NCBI GenBank assembly: GCA_016193485.1
Contig: JACPRZ010000030.1
Span: 101,721-165,720, forward strand
Length of the DNA stretch: 64,000 nucleotides
Source of the DNA: Bacteroidota bacterium
GTDB taxonomy: Bacteria; Bacteroidota; Bacteroidia; JACPRZ01
Reading direction: 5' to 3'
Shown: positions 1 to 9,539 of the stretch, one piece after another
How positions within the stretch are numbered: position 1 is the stretch's first letter
How the letters are laid out: every line of letters starts with the position of its first letter
Position numbers and translations under genes: made by a program
Notes under the pieces: model-generated
What the model saw: only the letters and a program-made list of their open reading frames with translations
Told to the model about the DNA's origin: nothing
Databases searched by the model: none

Positions 1-517
1 TCTTTGGAGTTGAAATCCCAAGGTACCACTTGTCGGAATAATAATATGCACCGAATCCGAAATTCGGCAGCAGGCGGCTTGTTACATCATTCCTGAATTG
101 ATCATCAGAAACACTTACTAATGCGAGATCAGAAAGCCGGTTTTTGTAAAGGTCAGCCCCCCCTTTAATGCCAAGCGACAGATTTGATTTTTGAAATTTT
201 ATCCGGTACGCTAAATCGGTAAAAATGCCTGTCTGGTTTACCGGACCAATTTTATCATTGACAACGGATATCCCCATTCCTAATCTCCTGTTGAAAAGCG
301 GAGAATTCACATTTATGGTCTGCGTTACCGGTGCACCGGGAAATCCCACCCACTGGCTCCGGTGAAGCGCAAGCAAACTCAAGGCATCACGCGTTCCTGT
401 ATAACCCGGATTGACCGAAATGGTGTTGAACATATATTGGGTGAAATGAGCGTCCTGCTGCGAAAATACAATGACCGGCAGGAGTAAAATAAATGTAATA
501 GTGAGGATTTTTTTCAT
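1..517 (-). CDS. PorP/SprF family type IX secretion outer-membrane protein (3' part off the window)
   Basis: The start codon is ATG at 517 and the frame stays open to the window edge, so the C-terminus is missing. The product begins with a signal peptide (MKKILTITFILLLPVIVFSQ) followed by QDAHFTQYMFNTISVNPGYT, the N-terminal signature I recognise for PorP/SprF proteins: QDxxFTQYMFN, then NPGYTG and LHRSQWVGFPGAP. Family members are outer-membrane beta-barrels associated with the type IX secretion system. SprF-like members are known to be needed for export of CHU_C (type B) cargo encoded beside them. The gene begins 15 bp after the stop of the giant CHU_C protein on the same strand, so the two probably form an operon with this as the partner. 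A seven-C run at 157-163 encodes Gly-Gly. Confidence 0.92.
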   Translation of the reverse strand, partial: MKKILTITFILLLPVIVFSQQDAHFTQYMFNTISVNPGYTGTRDALSLLALHRSQWVGFPGAPVTQTINVNSPLFNRRLGMGISVVNDKIGPVNQTGIFTDLAYRIKFQKSNLSLGIKGGADLYKNRLSDLALVSVSDDQFRNDVTSRLLPNFGFGAYYYSDKWYLGISTPK

Positions 518-532
518 GATTTATTTGGGTTA

Positions 533-3500
533 TTACCTGTTTAAATACACATACCCCTTAACCGGCTTTGAATCCTTATCCAATTTCAGAACATAAAAAT
601 AAGTACCGGCCGGTAATTTTGATCCGAACGAGATGAACCCTCCCTGGTATGTGCCGTCCCATTCATTATTATATCCGTCTTTCTCAAAAATTAAATTTCC
701 CCATCGGTTGAAAATCATTATGTTGTTTCCGGGATATTTATCTATTCCTAAAATTTCAAAATAATCGTTTTCTCCATCACCGTTTGGCGAAAATCCTTCG
801 GGAATGAAAAATACATACGGGGGGGTATAGGTGACGGTGATGTTAACCTTTGCCGTATCACAAAGCGATGGCGTTCCGTTGTCGCAAACAATTACGCAAA
901 CTGTATCCATACCCGTGAATCCGGAGTTTGGTGTGTAGGTTACGCACAATTGATTGCCGGTAATGGTGACCGATGCGGTTCCGTTATTCACACCGCAAAG
1001 AATAGCGGTGAATGTTGATCCTGCATCCGGATCATTTACCGTTGTGCAAATTGTGACCGAAGAGTCCTGCGGGGTTGTGCCGATGGTGTCAGTCACAACA
1101 GGAGGATTGTTCGGAATAATTACCGGGGTGACATATACCGGGATATAGGTAGTATCACAAAGCGATGGCGTTCCATTGTCGCAAACAATTACGCAAACTG
1201 TATCCATACCCGTGAATCCGGAATTAGGTGTGTAGGTTACGCACAATTGATTACCTGATATGCTGAACAATGCGGTTCCGTTATTCACACCGCAAAGAAC
1301 AGCGGTGAATGTTGATCCTGCATCCGGATCATTTACCGTTGTGCAAATTGTGACCGAAGAATCCTGCGGGGTTGTGCCGCTGGTGTCGGTAACAGATGGC
1401 GGATTATTATTGTTACACGAATTAATGGTTAAATTCAAAGCAATTATAGAATCACAACCGGCAGCATTAACCAGTGTTTGCGTGTATATTCCGCTCACAT
1501 TGTACGTTTGAGAATTGAGTGTGAAACTGTCGCAAGCGGTTTCGTTCAAAGTGGAACTTGAACTTTGGAGTATTGTTAAATTTAAAGTAATAATGCTATC
1601 TCCACCTTCTGAATTAAAAAGCGTTTGCGTGTAAATTCCGCCTGAAGTGTACGTCTGCGAATTCAGCATGAAACTGTCGCACGCAGTTTCGTTTAATGAT
1701 GAATAGGTCGTATCGGGAACCGGCATTACTTTAATAATCACAATGGCTGTATCGCAAAGCGAAGGAATGCCGTTATCACAAATTTCATAAACAATTGAGT
1801 CCTGTCCGTTGAAGTCCGGATCCGGTGTATAATCAATATTGTTACCGTTAATTGAGGCAGTTCCGTTACCAGGAAGATTGATTATGGCAGTTGTGAGCGG
1901 ATCCCCGTCCACGTCCGTATCATTTGACTGTACATTAATTGAGGTTATCGCTGCATCTTCTGAAATTGTCAGAGTATCGTTTACCGCTATGGGCGGATTA
2001 TTCAGTGAAATAATATTAATAAAAACGGTATCGTCATCACACTGGGTTGGAACTCCGTTGTCGCATATTTCATAAACAAAAAAGTCAATACCCGAAAAAC
2101 CGGTGTCGGGGGAATAAACTATGCTGTCACCATTCAGAACTGATACATTTCCGTTGGCAGGCAATCCTGTTACCGATGTAACAAGAGTCCCGCCTTCAGG
2201 ATCTGAGTCGTTTATCTGGACATCAACTGTTACAGGCGTATTCATTAAGGTTGAATCGTAATCGGCAACTGCATCCGGAGCATCATTGATCGGGGTAACA
2301 GTGAGAATGACTACGGCAGTATCGCAGAAGTTTGCAGTATCGCAAACCAGATACATCATAGTATCCTGCCCGTTGTAATTCAGTGCCGGAGTGTAGGTTA
2401 CTTTGTTATCTGTCGTAACAAAAGCGGTTCCGTTAGTTGGTCCGGTGAGAATTGCAACAGAAAGAGTATCACCGGGAATATTCGGATCGGCATCATTGAA
2501 TAAAACATTCACGGTTACCGGCTGATCTTCAGGTGTTGCTGCATAATCATCGCGCGCCATCGGAGGCAAACTGTTCAGCGGAACCCAGATAATCACGAGT
2601 GCAGTATCGCACAACTGCGGGGAACCGTTATCGCACACAGCATAAGTAACCGTGTCAATTCCATTGATAAAAGTTCCATTCGTTATATAAATGATCTGTC
2701 CGTTTCCAGAGATGGTGGCGCTGCCGCTGTCGGGTTGGGCAACAATCGAAACAAAGAGTGAATCACCGTCAGGATCCATGTCATTGATGAGAACATCAAC
2801 GGTATCGGCAACCAGCGGGTCAGTAGTGGAATAATCATCAAGAGCAACCGGTGCGTTGTTGATGTTAATCACCGTAATAAATACGGTGTCTGCATCACAG
2901 AGGGGGGGTAAACCGTTATCACAAATACGGTAAATAATGGTGTCGGTTCCCGTGAATCCTGTGTTGGGATTATAATATAAACTGTCCATGTTCAGAATTG
3001 AAACCATGCCATTGGATGCTGTTGCAATTACCGAAGTTATGAGCGGGTCCCCGTCAACATCTGAATCGTTTGCCTGAACATCAACTGTGAGAGGCGTATC
3101 TTCAAACGTTGAATCAATATCGGTGACCGCATCAGGAGCATCATTGACGGGCAACACTGTAATTATCACAATGGCAGTGTCGCACAATACAGGAGTGCCG
3201 TTATCGCATATTATATATACAACCGTATCATTGCCGTTGAAATCCGGATCCGGAGAATATTCAATATTGTTTCCGATTACTGCTGCATTTCCATTTGCCG
3301 GTCCGCTGATGATAGACGTAGTGAGCGGATCTCCATCCGGATCGGAATCATTTACCCGCACATCAATAGTTGTTGCAAGTCCATCTTCGGAGATTATAAG
3401 AGAATCATTCATTGCAACAGGACTATCATTTACCGGTGTTACCGTGATACCGATAATCACCGTATCACAAAGTGTAGGAGTTCCGTTATCACAAATCACC

Positions 3501-6500
3501 ATACAAACGCTGTCGGTACCATTATAGCCGGCATCAGGAGTATAAAGCACACATAAAAGATTTCCGGTTACAGATGATGCGGCAGTTCCGTTACTTACTC
3601 CGCACAATGTCCTGATGAAGGCAGAGCCCGTATCCGGATCACTGATATTTATGCAGATGGTTACAGGGGTGTCTTCAGGAGTCGTTACCGTTGTATCAGG
3701 CGTTGAGGGGGGGTCATTCACGGGATTGACCGTGATAATTGCAATAACCGTATCGCACAATGAGGGCGCTCCGTTATCGCACAGAATTATTTCAACCGTA
3801 TCTTTTCCGTTGAAATCAGGGTCAGGAGTGTACGTAAAGCAGGTATCGCCATCGCTTAATCCGCTGATAATTCCGTTTATCGGTCCACCGGCTACACCGG
3901 TAACATCAAGGTCATCTCCGTCAATATCCAAACCATGAAGGCAAATAGTGACCGGTGTATCTTCATCAGTAACTTCAAAAATTGTATCTATAGGATTACC
4001 TGTGCTGTCGGTAATATCCGGTTTGTCATTGATGGGTGTGACGGTAATAATCACAATGGCAGTATCGCACAATGCGGGAGTGGCAGTATCGCATACAGAA
4101 TAAACAATTGTATCGTTTCCATAGAAGTCCGGGTTAGGAGCGTAATCAATGTTGTTCCCGTTAAGTACAGCAATTCCGTTCACGGAATTTATTATAATGG
4201 ATGTTGTAAGAGAATCCCCGTTAGGATCGCTGTCGTTTGCCTGCACATCGATTGAAGTTACCGGGTTGTCCTCAGGGATAATAAGAGTATCATTCTGCGC
4301 ATCTGGCGGAAGATTGATGCAGACAATATTTATATTGACATCATCGTAGGAGTCAGCGCAGGGGGGATTGGAAATTGTCCAGCGGAATGTGTTGATGCCG
4401 GAAGAAAGCCCTGTTACCGGTGAGTTCGGATCAGATGGAATAGAAACCGTACCGGTCCCCGATATGAGTGACCATGTTCCGGTTCCTGCCGATGGTGTAT
4501 TTCCGGAAAGGGTGGCATTTGTAGTACCGCAACTTAAATTCTGATTTGTACCGGCATTGGCCGATGTAACGGAAATAATGGTAACAGTCGGTTTTGCAGA
4601 TAATTCCCGGTTACAATTTCCGGTTGCTAAAATATTGAATGTGGTTGTAGAAGAAATATTCCCGGTAGGAAGATTTATTGTTCCCCCTGTTCCGGCAACC
4701 GGAGAACCGATGTTGGAATCATCAGCATCATTTCTCAACTGGTAAGAAAACCCGGATTCAGAGAAAGAAACTGAAATATCTGTCGAAGTACCTGTGCATA
4801 TAGGATTTACCGTAATAGTGACAACCAATCCGGTATCAGGTGTCGCATTGACAGTCACGCTCTGCGATGTTGCCGATGCGGCAGTGCAGCCATTCCCATC
4901 AGTATAATTCACGCTGATGGATTGTGAGCCGGAACTTGTCCATGTAACTGTTGCTGAATTATCAGTTGCAGTGCCTCCTGATGTGATGGTTCCTCCGGAA
5001 ATTGACCAGGAATAGTTGGTCATTGCCGCCTGTGTTGAATAAATATTGCCTGTGGAATTTAAACAGACCGGAGTGGGAGCTGCAGTGAATGTTGGCGTTG
5101 GTAATGAATTAACTGTAACATTTTGAGACGTTGCTGAAGCAGCAGTGCACCCGTTCCCATCAGTATAATTAACGCTGATGGATTGTGAACCGGTACTTGT
5201 CCATGTTACTGTTGCTGAATTATCAGTCGCTGTTCCTCCTGATGTGATGGTTCCTCCGGAAATTGACCAGGAATAGTTAGTCATTGCCGCTTGCGTAGAA
5301 TAAATATTTCCGGTGGAATTGAGACAGACCGGAGTTGGCGCTGCGGTGAAAGATGGTGTTGGCAATGAATTAACGGTTACGCTTTGAGAAGTTGCCGAAG
5401 CAGCGGTGCATCCGTTCCCATCCGTATAATTCACGCTGACGGATTGTGAACCGGAACTTGTCCATGTTACTGTTGCTGAATTATCAGTCGCTGTTCCTCC
5501 TGATGTGATTGTTCCTCCTGAAATTGACCAGGAATAGTTAGTCATTGCCGCCTGGGTAGAATAAATATTTCCGGTTGAATTGATACATACAGGAGTAGGA
5601 GCAGCAGTGAATGTTGGCGTTGGTAAGGAATCAACGGTTACGCTCTGCGATGTTGCCGAACCGGCAGTACATCCGTTCCCATCCGTATAATTTACGCTGA
5701 CGGATTGTGAACCGGAACTTGTCCATGTTACTGTTGCTGAATTATCAGTCGCTGTTCCTCCTGATGTGATGGTTCCTCCTGAAATTGACCAGGAATAGTT
5801 GGTCATTGCCGCCTGCGTAGAATAAATATTTCCGGTTGAATTGAGACATACAGGAGTAGGAGCAGCAGTGAATGTTGGCGTTGGTAAGGAATTAACTGTA
5901 ACATTTTGAGACGTTGCCGAAGCGGCAGTGCACCCGTTCCCATCCGTATAATTCACGCTGACGGATTGTGAACCGGAACTTGTCCATGTTACTGTTACTG
6001 AATTATCAGTCGCTGTTCCTCCTGATGTGATTGTTCCTCCTGAAATTGACCAGGAATAGTTAGTCATTACCGCCTGGGTGGAATAAATATTTCCGGTTGA
6101 ATTGATACAGACCGGTGTTGGAGCTGCGGTGAATGTTGGTGTCGGCAATGAATTGAGGGTGACGGTAAGTGTTGTTGTTAATTCACCGGTACAGGCGCCA
6201 GACACAAGAATATTGAACGTAGTGTTATTCGTGAGATTTCCGGTAGGCAAGTTGATTGTTCCTCCCGTTCCCGCGACCGGGGCTCCTATATTTGAATCAT
6301 CGGCATCATTTCGCAACTGGTAGAAAAAACCCACTTGCGATAGTGCTACGGTAATATTCGTTGAGGTGTTATAGCAAATCGGATTAGTTGTAACGCCCAC
6401 ACTGAGTCCAAGGTCTGGTCCAGCACTCACGGTAACAGTTTGCAGTGTTGTCAGTTCCCCGCTGCAGTTAGATGGCGCAGCACCCTGGGCATAAACATTA

Positions 6501-9274
6501 AATGTGGTTGTGGCTGTCAGATTCCCCGTAGGCAAATTAATTGTTCCACCGGTACCTCCTACAGCGGAACCGACATTAGAATTATCAGCATCATCACGCA
6601 ACTGATACGTAAACCCAACCTGCGATAATGCAACTGTTATATTGGTTGAATTATTTTCACAGATCGGGTTGGATGAAACACCTACTGTTAAACCAAGGTC
6701 AGGGATTGCATTAACGGTAACAGGAACTGTGTCTGCAAGCGTGGAGGAACAACTACCGACAGGAATTTTTATTCCTTTTACCTTAATTGTTGTACTTGCA
6801 GTTAATGTACCTGAAGTCAGCGTAATAGTGCTGCCTGTTCCAAGTTTTGAAGAACCAGTAGGGGTCAATCCGTTAAATAACTGGTATATTGTTAATGACT
6901 GTGAAGCAAGCACCCGGATATTAGCAACCACGCTTCCGGAACAAACCGTTGTATCGGTTGGATCAACAGTAAGCCCTGTTGAGGGCAAAACACATAGAAC
7001 GGTTACGGTATTTGACTGATCGCTCTCGCAGTTTCCGGGAGAAGTGGCGGTGGCGTACACAACACCATCCGTGTACAAATCATAAGGACCTAAACCCCCG
7101 ATGGTCCAGATGCCACCGGCTACTGTTGCAATCCCGCCAATGCGGATGCCATCAATATACAACCTGATATCATCACCGTTCGTTCCTGTGCCGTTTACCG
7201 AGGCATCACCTTCCGTAATTGGAGAGGAAGTTATTGTAACACTGTTTGTTGTTTTGTTTCCAACTACAATGGAATTGGATAAACCACTCTGAACACCACA
7301 GGAAGAAGTGGCCCTGGCAGTGATTGTATTACCGGGCGCTATGCTGATGCCGGAATTCGCAGTCCATGTACCGTTTGAGGCGACTGTTGTTGACGCCCCT
7401 TCGGCTACTCCGTTTTCATAGACCTGAATAACGGTACCGGCAGATTCGGTTGATGTCCCGCTGACAGATGAAATTGTTGTTGCAGTACAATAAGTTCCTG
7501 TTACAACAGGTGCAGCGGAAGTTGCATTTATTGTAACGCTTCCTGATGCAGATGAAATACATTTAGTTCCTGAAATCACTTTTGCCGTCAATGACTCACA
7601 AGCCCGTGCGGTAAGAGATAAACTGTTGATTGTCCAACTCCCCCCCGCAATGGTAGTTCCGGTCGCAATCTGCGCACCGTTTGAATAGAGGACAATTGAA
7701 ACACCGGCAATATTATCAGGTGCGGCAACGGTTCCTGAAACTGACGTAGTGGTAGTAAGAACCGGGTTAGTTGTAATTGAAGGGGTGGCAGATGTTCCTC
7801 CACCGCCAAAGCACAAATAATAAGGATCCGATTCACATTGTCCGGGTGATTGTTGGGTGATGCGGTATTGACCGTCAGAAACACATGGAGCCCCACCTGC
7901 GGTACAACTGGTGGTTTGACCTCCGGCAAGGCATCGCCATAGCCAGTTATCAGAGGTTGGATTGAGCGTGCTTGGAACTGTACCGGCAGTTATTGTATTA
8001 GGGGGGGAGGAATAATTATATCCGCTGTTAGGAGTAAGCGGAGTTGAACTTGCGCCATAATAAACATTGATGACAGCGCCAGCTATACCGAGTCCCTGGA
8101 ACGCCTTTCCAGCATTGCATGCAGTTGCGCTGGTGATGGGTGCGGTGCAAATCTGCGCCACGATTGTCAGGTCGCAATTTTTAATTGATTCTCCTTCTCC
8201 GGTTGCTGTTGCCGATGCTTCAATGGAATCGTTTGATGCGAGTGAAGGTGCAATCCCGGTTAACGCCCATGTTCCGCTGCCAACTGTGGTTGTTCCGATC
8301 AGAGAGCGGTTCTTGTAAACTTTAATTGTAGTTCCGTCAGGTTCGGTTGAGGTACCGCTCACTGTTGTTGCGCCATTGGAAATAGGTCCGGTTATGGTTG
8401 GACAAAGTGAACGGTCCGGGCAAGGGCTTCCATCCGGAGCGCAAGGAGTGTAATTGTCAATCACATCTCCAAAACAGGATTCATAGTTAAATCCGCAGGC
8501 GGCATCATCCACCCCCCCCAGGTCGGAACGGGAAGAGGGTTGCCCGATGCTTGATGCCTGTGCGGCCATATTGTCAATGATTACGATGCGAAGCGGGGTT
8601 GAGGTGGTAATACCGAAATCAGCGGTAAGGTCACCGAAGGGCACAAAAAAATCATAGAAATAATCCGGGTCACCGCAGTTGGTGGTCAGCGCAATGGATT
8701 TCTGGTAATTATCATGCCCGGCATAGGTTCTTTTCAGCGTTGGGGAGGCAGTGCCGTCAACATCATAAACATATACTCCGAAATTAGTGGCAAGTACAAG
8801 TTCAATTTCAAAACCGGGGTTGCCTGTTACATAATTAGGATCTGCATTGGGGCCGGTTGCACCGAATTTCTGGTCGCTGTCAATCAGGATGCTGTAACTT
8901 TTTGAATTGGTAAGCGCTTTTCCCATGCGCAGCCGAATGAGCCAGTTATCGGAACCGTCAATGTAATATTGTGCAGGGTCTTCATCTCCTTCATCCACAA
9001 AATCGGTGAATCCGCAATCAGGCCCTGGACCGAGGTCGCTTGTGGGTTCAAGCCCGGGAAAAACAAACGCGATAAAGGGAAGTTCACTTTCCGCCTGGTC
9101 ATCCGCAATAAACCCGGCTGTGGTTTGCGAGGTATATCCATCGCTATTGGGATCCAGTACTGCCGCACCTGATCCGGTAGCGGGGTCAAAAATAAGGCCG
9201 GGGGTCTGGGAACATAGGTTTGCAGCAATAGTGCAAACAAAAATGACGCTGATAGAATATGATCGTATAGTCAT
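533..9274 (-). CDS. Giant repetitive T9SS type B-sorted cell-surface protein (adhesin-like), 2913 aa
   Basis: I choose ATG at 9274 because it gives a clean signal peptide (MTIRSYSISVIFVCTIAANLCSQ); a start at 9298 would add eight residues. Order of parts: a ~280-residue N-terminal region; Ig-like repeats containing SGTSTE and WTxxG motifs; short SNPICxNxST repeats; five nearly identical 87-residue repeats (residues ~1042-1476) rich in SWSISGGTITSGGTATDN; about nine cadherin/Big_9-like repeats (~1655-2520) with NDSDPDGDPL calcium-type motifs; two CDSF-LNSQTY repeats; two further NNPPxVTDT repeats; and a C-terminal CHU_C gliding-motility-type domain beginning FIPEGFSPNGDGEND. CHU_C domains direct type B T9SS secretion. 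Function is inferred to be a long surface adhesin or motility filament. The PorP/SprF gene follows by 15 bp, as in sprB-sprF pairs. There are no internal frameshifts despite many repeats and G/C runs. Confidence 0.9.
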   Translation of the reverse strand: MTIRSYSISVIFVCTIAANLCSQTPGLIFDPATGSGAAVLDPNSDGYTSQTTAGFIADDQAESELPFIAFVFPGLEPTSDLGPGPDCGFTDFVDEGDEDPAQYYIDGSDNWLIRLRMGKALTNSKSYSILIDSDQKFGATGPNADPNYVTGNPGFEIELVLATNFGVYVYDVDGTASPTLKRTYAGHDNYQKSIALTTNCGDPDYFYDFFVPFGDLTADFGITTSTPLRIVIIDNMAAQASSIGQPSSRSDLGGVDDAACGFNYESCFGDVIDNYTPCAPDGSPCPDRSLCPTITGPISNGATTVSGTSTEPDGTTIKVYKNRSLIGTTTVGSGTWALTGIAPSLASNDSIEASATATGEGESIKNCDLTIVAQICTAPITSATACNAGKAFQGLGIAGAVINVYYGASSTPLTPNSGYNYSSPPNTITAGTVPSTLNPTSDNWLWRCLAGGQTTSCTAGGAPCVSDGQYRITQQSPGQCESDPYYLCFGGGGTSATPSITTNPVLTTTTSVSGTVAAPDNIAGVSIVLYSNGAQIATGTTIAGGSWTINSLSLTARACESLTAKVISGTKCISSASGSVTINATSAAPVVTGTYCTATTISSVSGTSTESAGTVIQVYENGVAEGASTTVASNGTWTANSGISIAPGNTITARATSSCGVQSGLSNSIVVGNKTTNSVTITSSPITEGDASVNGTGTNGDDIRLYIDGIRIGGIATVAGGIWTIGGLGPYDLYTDGVVYATATSPGNCESDQSNTVTVLCVLPSTGLTVDPTDTTVCSGSVVANIRVLASQSLTIYQLFNGLTPTGSSKLGTGSTITLTSGTLTASTTIKVKGIKIPVGSCSSTLADTVPVTVNAIPDLGLTVGVSSNPICENNSTNITVALSQVGFTYQLRDDADNSNVGSAVGGTGGTINLPTGNLTATTTFNVYAQGAAPSNCSGELTTLQTVTVSAGPDLGLSVGVTTNPICYNTSTNITVALSQVGFFYQLRNDADDSNIGAPVAGTGGTINLPTGNLTNNTTFNILVSGACTGELTTTLTVTLNSLPTPTFTAAPTPVCINSTGNIYSTQAVMTNYSWSISGGTITSGGTATDNSVTVTWTSSGSQSVSVNYTDGNGCTAASATSQNVTVNSLPTPTFTAAPTPVCLNSTGNIYSTQAAMTNYSWSISGGTITSGGTATDNSATVTWTSSGSQSVSVNYTDGNGCTAGSATSQSVTVDSLPTPTFTAAPTPVCINSTGNIYSTQAAMTNYSWSISGGTITSGGTATDNSATVTWTSSGSQSVSVNYTDGNGCTAASATSQSVTVNSLPTPSFTAAPTPVCLNSTGNIYSTQAAMTNYSWSISGGTITSGGTATDNSATVTWTSTGSQSISVNYTDGNGCTAASATSQNVTVNSLPTPTFTAAPTPVCLNSTGNIYSTQAAMTNYSWSISGGTITSGGTATDNSATVTWTSSGSQSISVNYTDGNGCTAASATSQSVTVNATPDTGLVVTITVNPICTGTSTDISVSFSESGFSYQLRNDADDSNIGSPVAGTGGTINLPTGNISSTTTFNILATGNCNRELSAKPTVTIISVTSANAGTNQNLSCGTTNATLSGNTPSAGTGTWSLISGTGTVSIPSDPNSPVTGLSSGINTFRWTISNPPCADSYDDVNINIVCINLPPDAQNDTLIIPEDNPVTSIDVQANDSDPNGDSLTTSIIINSVNGIAVLNGNNIDYAPNPDFYGNDTIVYSVCDTATPALCDTAIVIITVTPINDKPDITDSTGNPIDTIFEVTDEDTPVTICLHGLDIDGDDLDVTGVAGGPINGIISGLSDGDTCFTYTPDPDFNGKDTVEIILCDNGAPSLCDTVIAIITVNPVNDPPSTPDTTVTTPEDTPVTICINISDPDTGSAFIRTLCGVSNGTAASSVTGNLLCVLYTPDAGYNGTDSVCMVICDNGTPTLCDTVIIGITVTPVNDSPVAMNDSLIISEDGLATTIDVRVNDSDPDGDPLTTSIISGPANGNAAVIGNNIEYSPDPDFNGNDTVVYIICDNGTPVLCDTAIVIITVLPVNDAPDAVTDIDSTFEDTPLTVDVQANDSDVDGDPLITSVIATASNGMVSILNMDSLYYNPNTGFTGTDTIIYRICDNGLPPLCDADTVFITVININNAPVALDDYSTTDPLVADTVDVLINDMDPDGDSLFVSIVAQPDSGSATISGNGQIIYITNGTFINGIDTVTYAVCDNGSPQLCDTALVIIWVPLNSLPPMARDDYAATPEDQPVTVNVLFNDADPNIPGDTLSVAILTGPTNGTAFVTTDNKVTYTPALNYNGQDTMMYLVCDTANFCDTAVVILTVTPINDAPDAVADYDSTLMNTPVTVDVQINDSDPEGGTLVTSVTGLPANGNVSVLNGDSIVYSPDTGFSGIDFFVYEICDNGVPTQCDDDTVFINIISLNNPPIAVNDTLTISEDAAITSINVQSNDTDVDGDPLTTAIINLPGNGTASINGNNIDYTPDPDFNGQDSIVYEICDNGIPSLCDTAIVIIKVMPVPDTTYSSLNETACDSFMLNSQTYTSGGIYTQTLFNSEGGDSIITLNLTILQSSSSTLNETACDSFTLNSQTYNVSGIYTQTLVNAAGCDSIIALNLTINSCNNNNPPSVTDTSGTTPQDSSVTICTTVNDPDAGSTFTAVLCGVNNGTALFSISGNQLCVTYTPNSGFTGMDTVCVIVCDNGTPSLCDTTYIPVYVTPVIIPNNPPVVTDTIGTTPQDSSVTICTTVNDPDAGSTFTAILCGVNNGTASVTITGNQLCVTYTPNSGFTGMDTVCVIVCDNGTPSLCDTAKVNITVTYTPPYVFFIPEGFSPNGDGENDYFEILGIDKYPGNNIMIFNRWGNLIFEKDGYNNEWDGTYQGGFISFGSKLPAGTYFYVLKLDKDSKPVKGYVYLNR
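858..1411 (-). repeat. Direct repeat pair near the 3' end of the giant adhesin gene
   Basis: Two copies of a ~250-bp stretch, offset by 297 bp, encode NNPPxVTDTxGTTPQDSSVT through CDNGTPSLCDT. They are almost identical in DNA (for example the shared ACGCAAACTGTATCCATACC stretch near 894 and 1191). Confidence 0.85.
4847..6151 (-). repeat. Five tandem 261-bp coding repeats in the giant adhesin
   Basis: Five consecutive 87-residue units start at SLPTPTFTAAPTPVC and end at SATSQ-VTVN, with boundaries near 6151, 5890, 5629, 5368 and 5107. Units differ at only a few residues (for example INSTG/LNSTG, QAVMT/QAAMT, QSVSV/QSISV). Synonymous differences are also few, so the units are nearly identical in DNA. 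This points to recent unequal recombination or gene conversion, and copy number could vary between strains. Confidence 0.95.
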
Positions 9275-9346
9275 AGATAAATACCTTTGCTGCGGCAAGG
9301 TGGAGTTTTACTCAATATCAAAAGGATGAATTTCAGAGGATGAAAA

Positions 9347-9354
9347 CAAATTTA
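9347..9354 (-). promoter_or_regulatory. Putative -7 element (TAAATTTG) of the giant adhesin-sprF operon
   Basis: Read on the minus strand this is TAAATTTG, a full match to the Bacteroidota -7 consensus TAnnTTTG, about 73 bp before the chosen start. No clear -33 TTTG is seen. Confidence 0.4.
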
Positions 9355-9496
9355 CCTGTTCGGCAAGGAATAGAATCAGGAAAGTAACAAGTGCGTTGGT
9401 TGAAGTAACAGGTGAGTATTTTGAAGTACGATTTTATGTCTTATGAAAGACAATAAGGGAACAACTCAATTGTATTTACCTTTACCGGTCGTTTAT

Positions 9497-9527
9497 TTTG
9501 AACTTACCCGTCAAAAAATAACCTTTG
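9497..9527 (+). promoter_or_regulatory. Putative promoter of the FadL-like gene
   Basis: TTTG at 9497-9500 is followed after ~19 bp by AACCTTTG at 9520-9527, a near match to TAnnTTTG. The spacing fits a -33/-7 pair. It implies transcription starts just before the ATG at 9540 and argues against the upstream TTG at 9525 as a start codon. Confidence 0.45.
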
Positions 9528-9539
9528 TATATTATTAAG

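Noticed and set aside
4847..6151. Regular 261-bp repeats as a CRISPR-like array
   Set aside because: The repeats are 87-codon protein units in one open frame with no unique spacers and no cas genes nearby.
7640..8519. Poly-G/C tracts as assembly errors
   Set aside because: Every long tract is in frame and encodes Gly-Gly or Pro-Pro at sensible places, including conserved residues in purD, so the stated lengths look right.
954..9329. Many plus-strand frames of 60-150 codons opposite the giant adhesin
   Set aside because: They are mirror frames of a repetitive gene; their translations repeat with the adhesin units and lack start contexts or domains.
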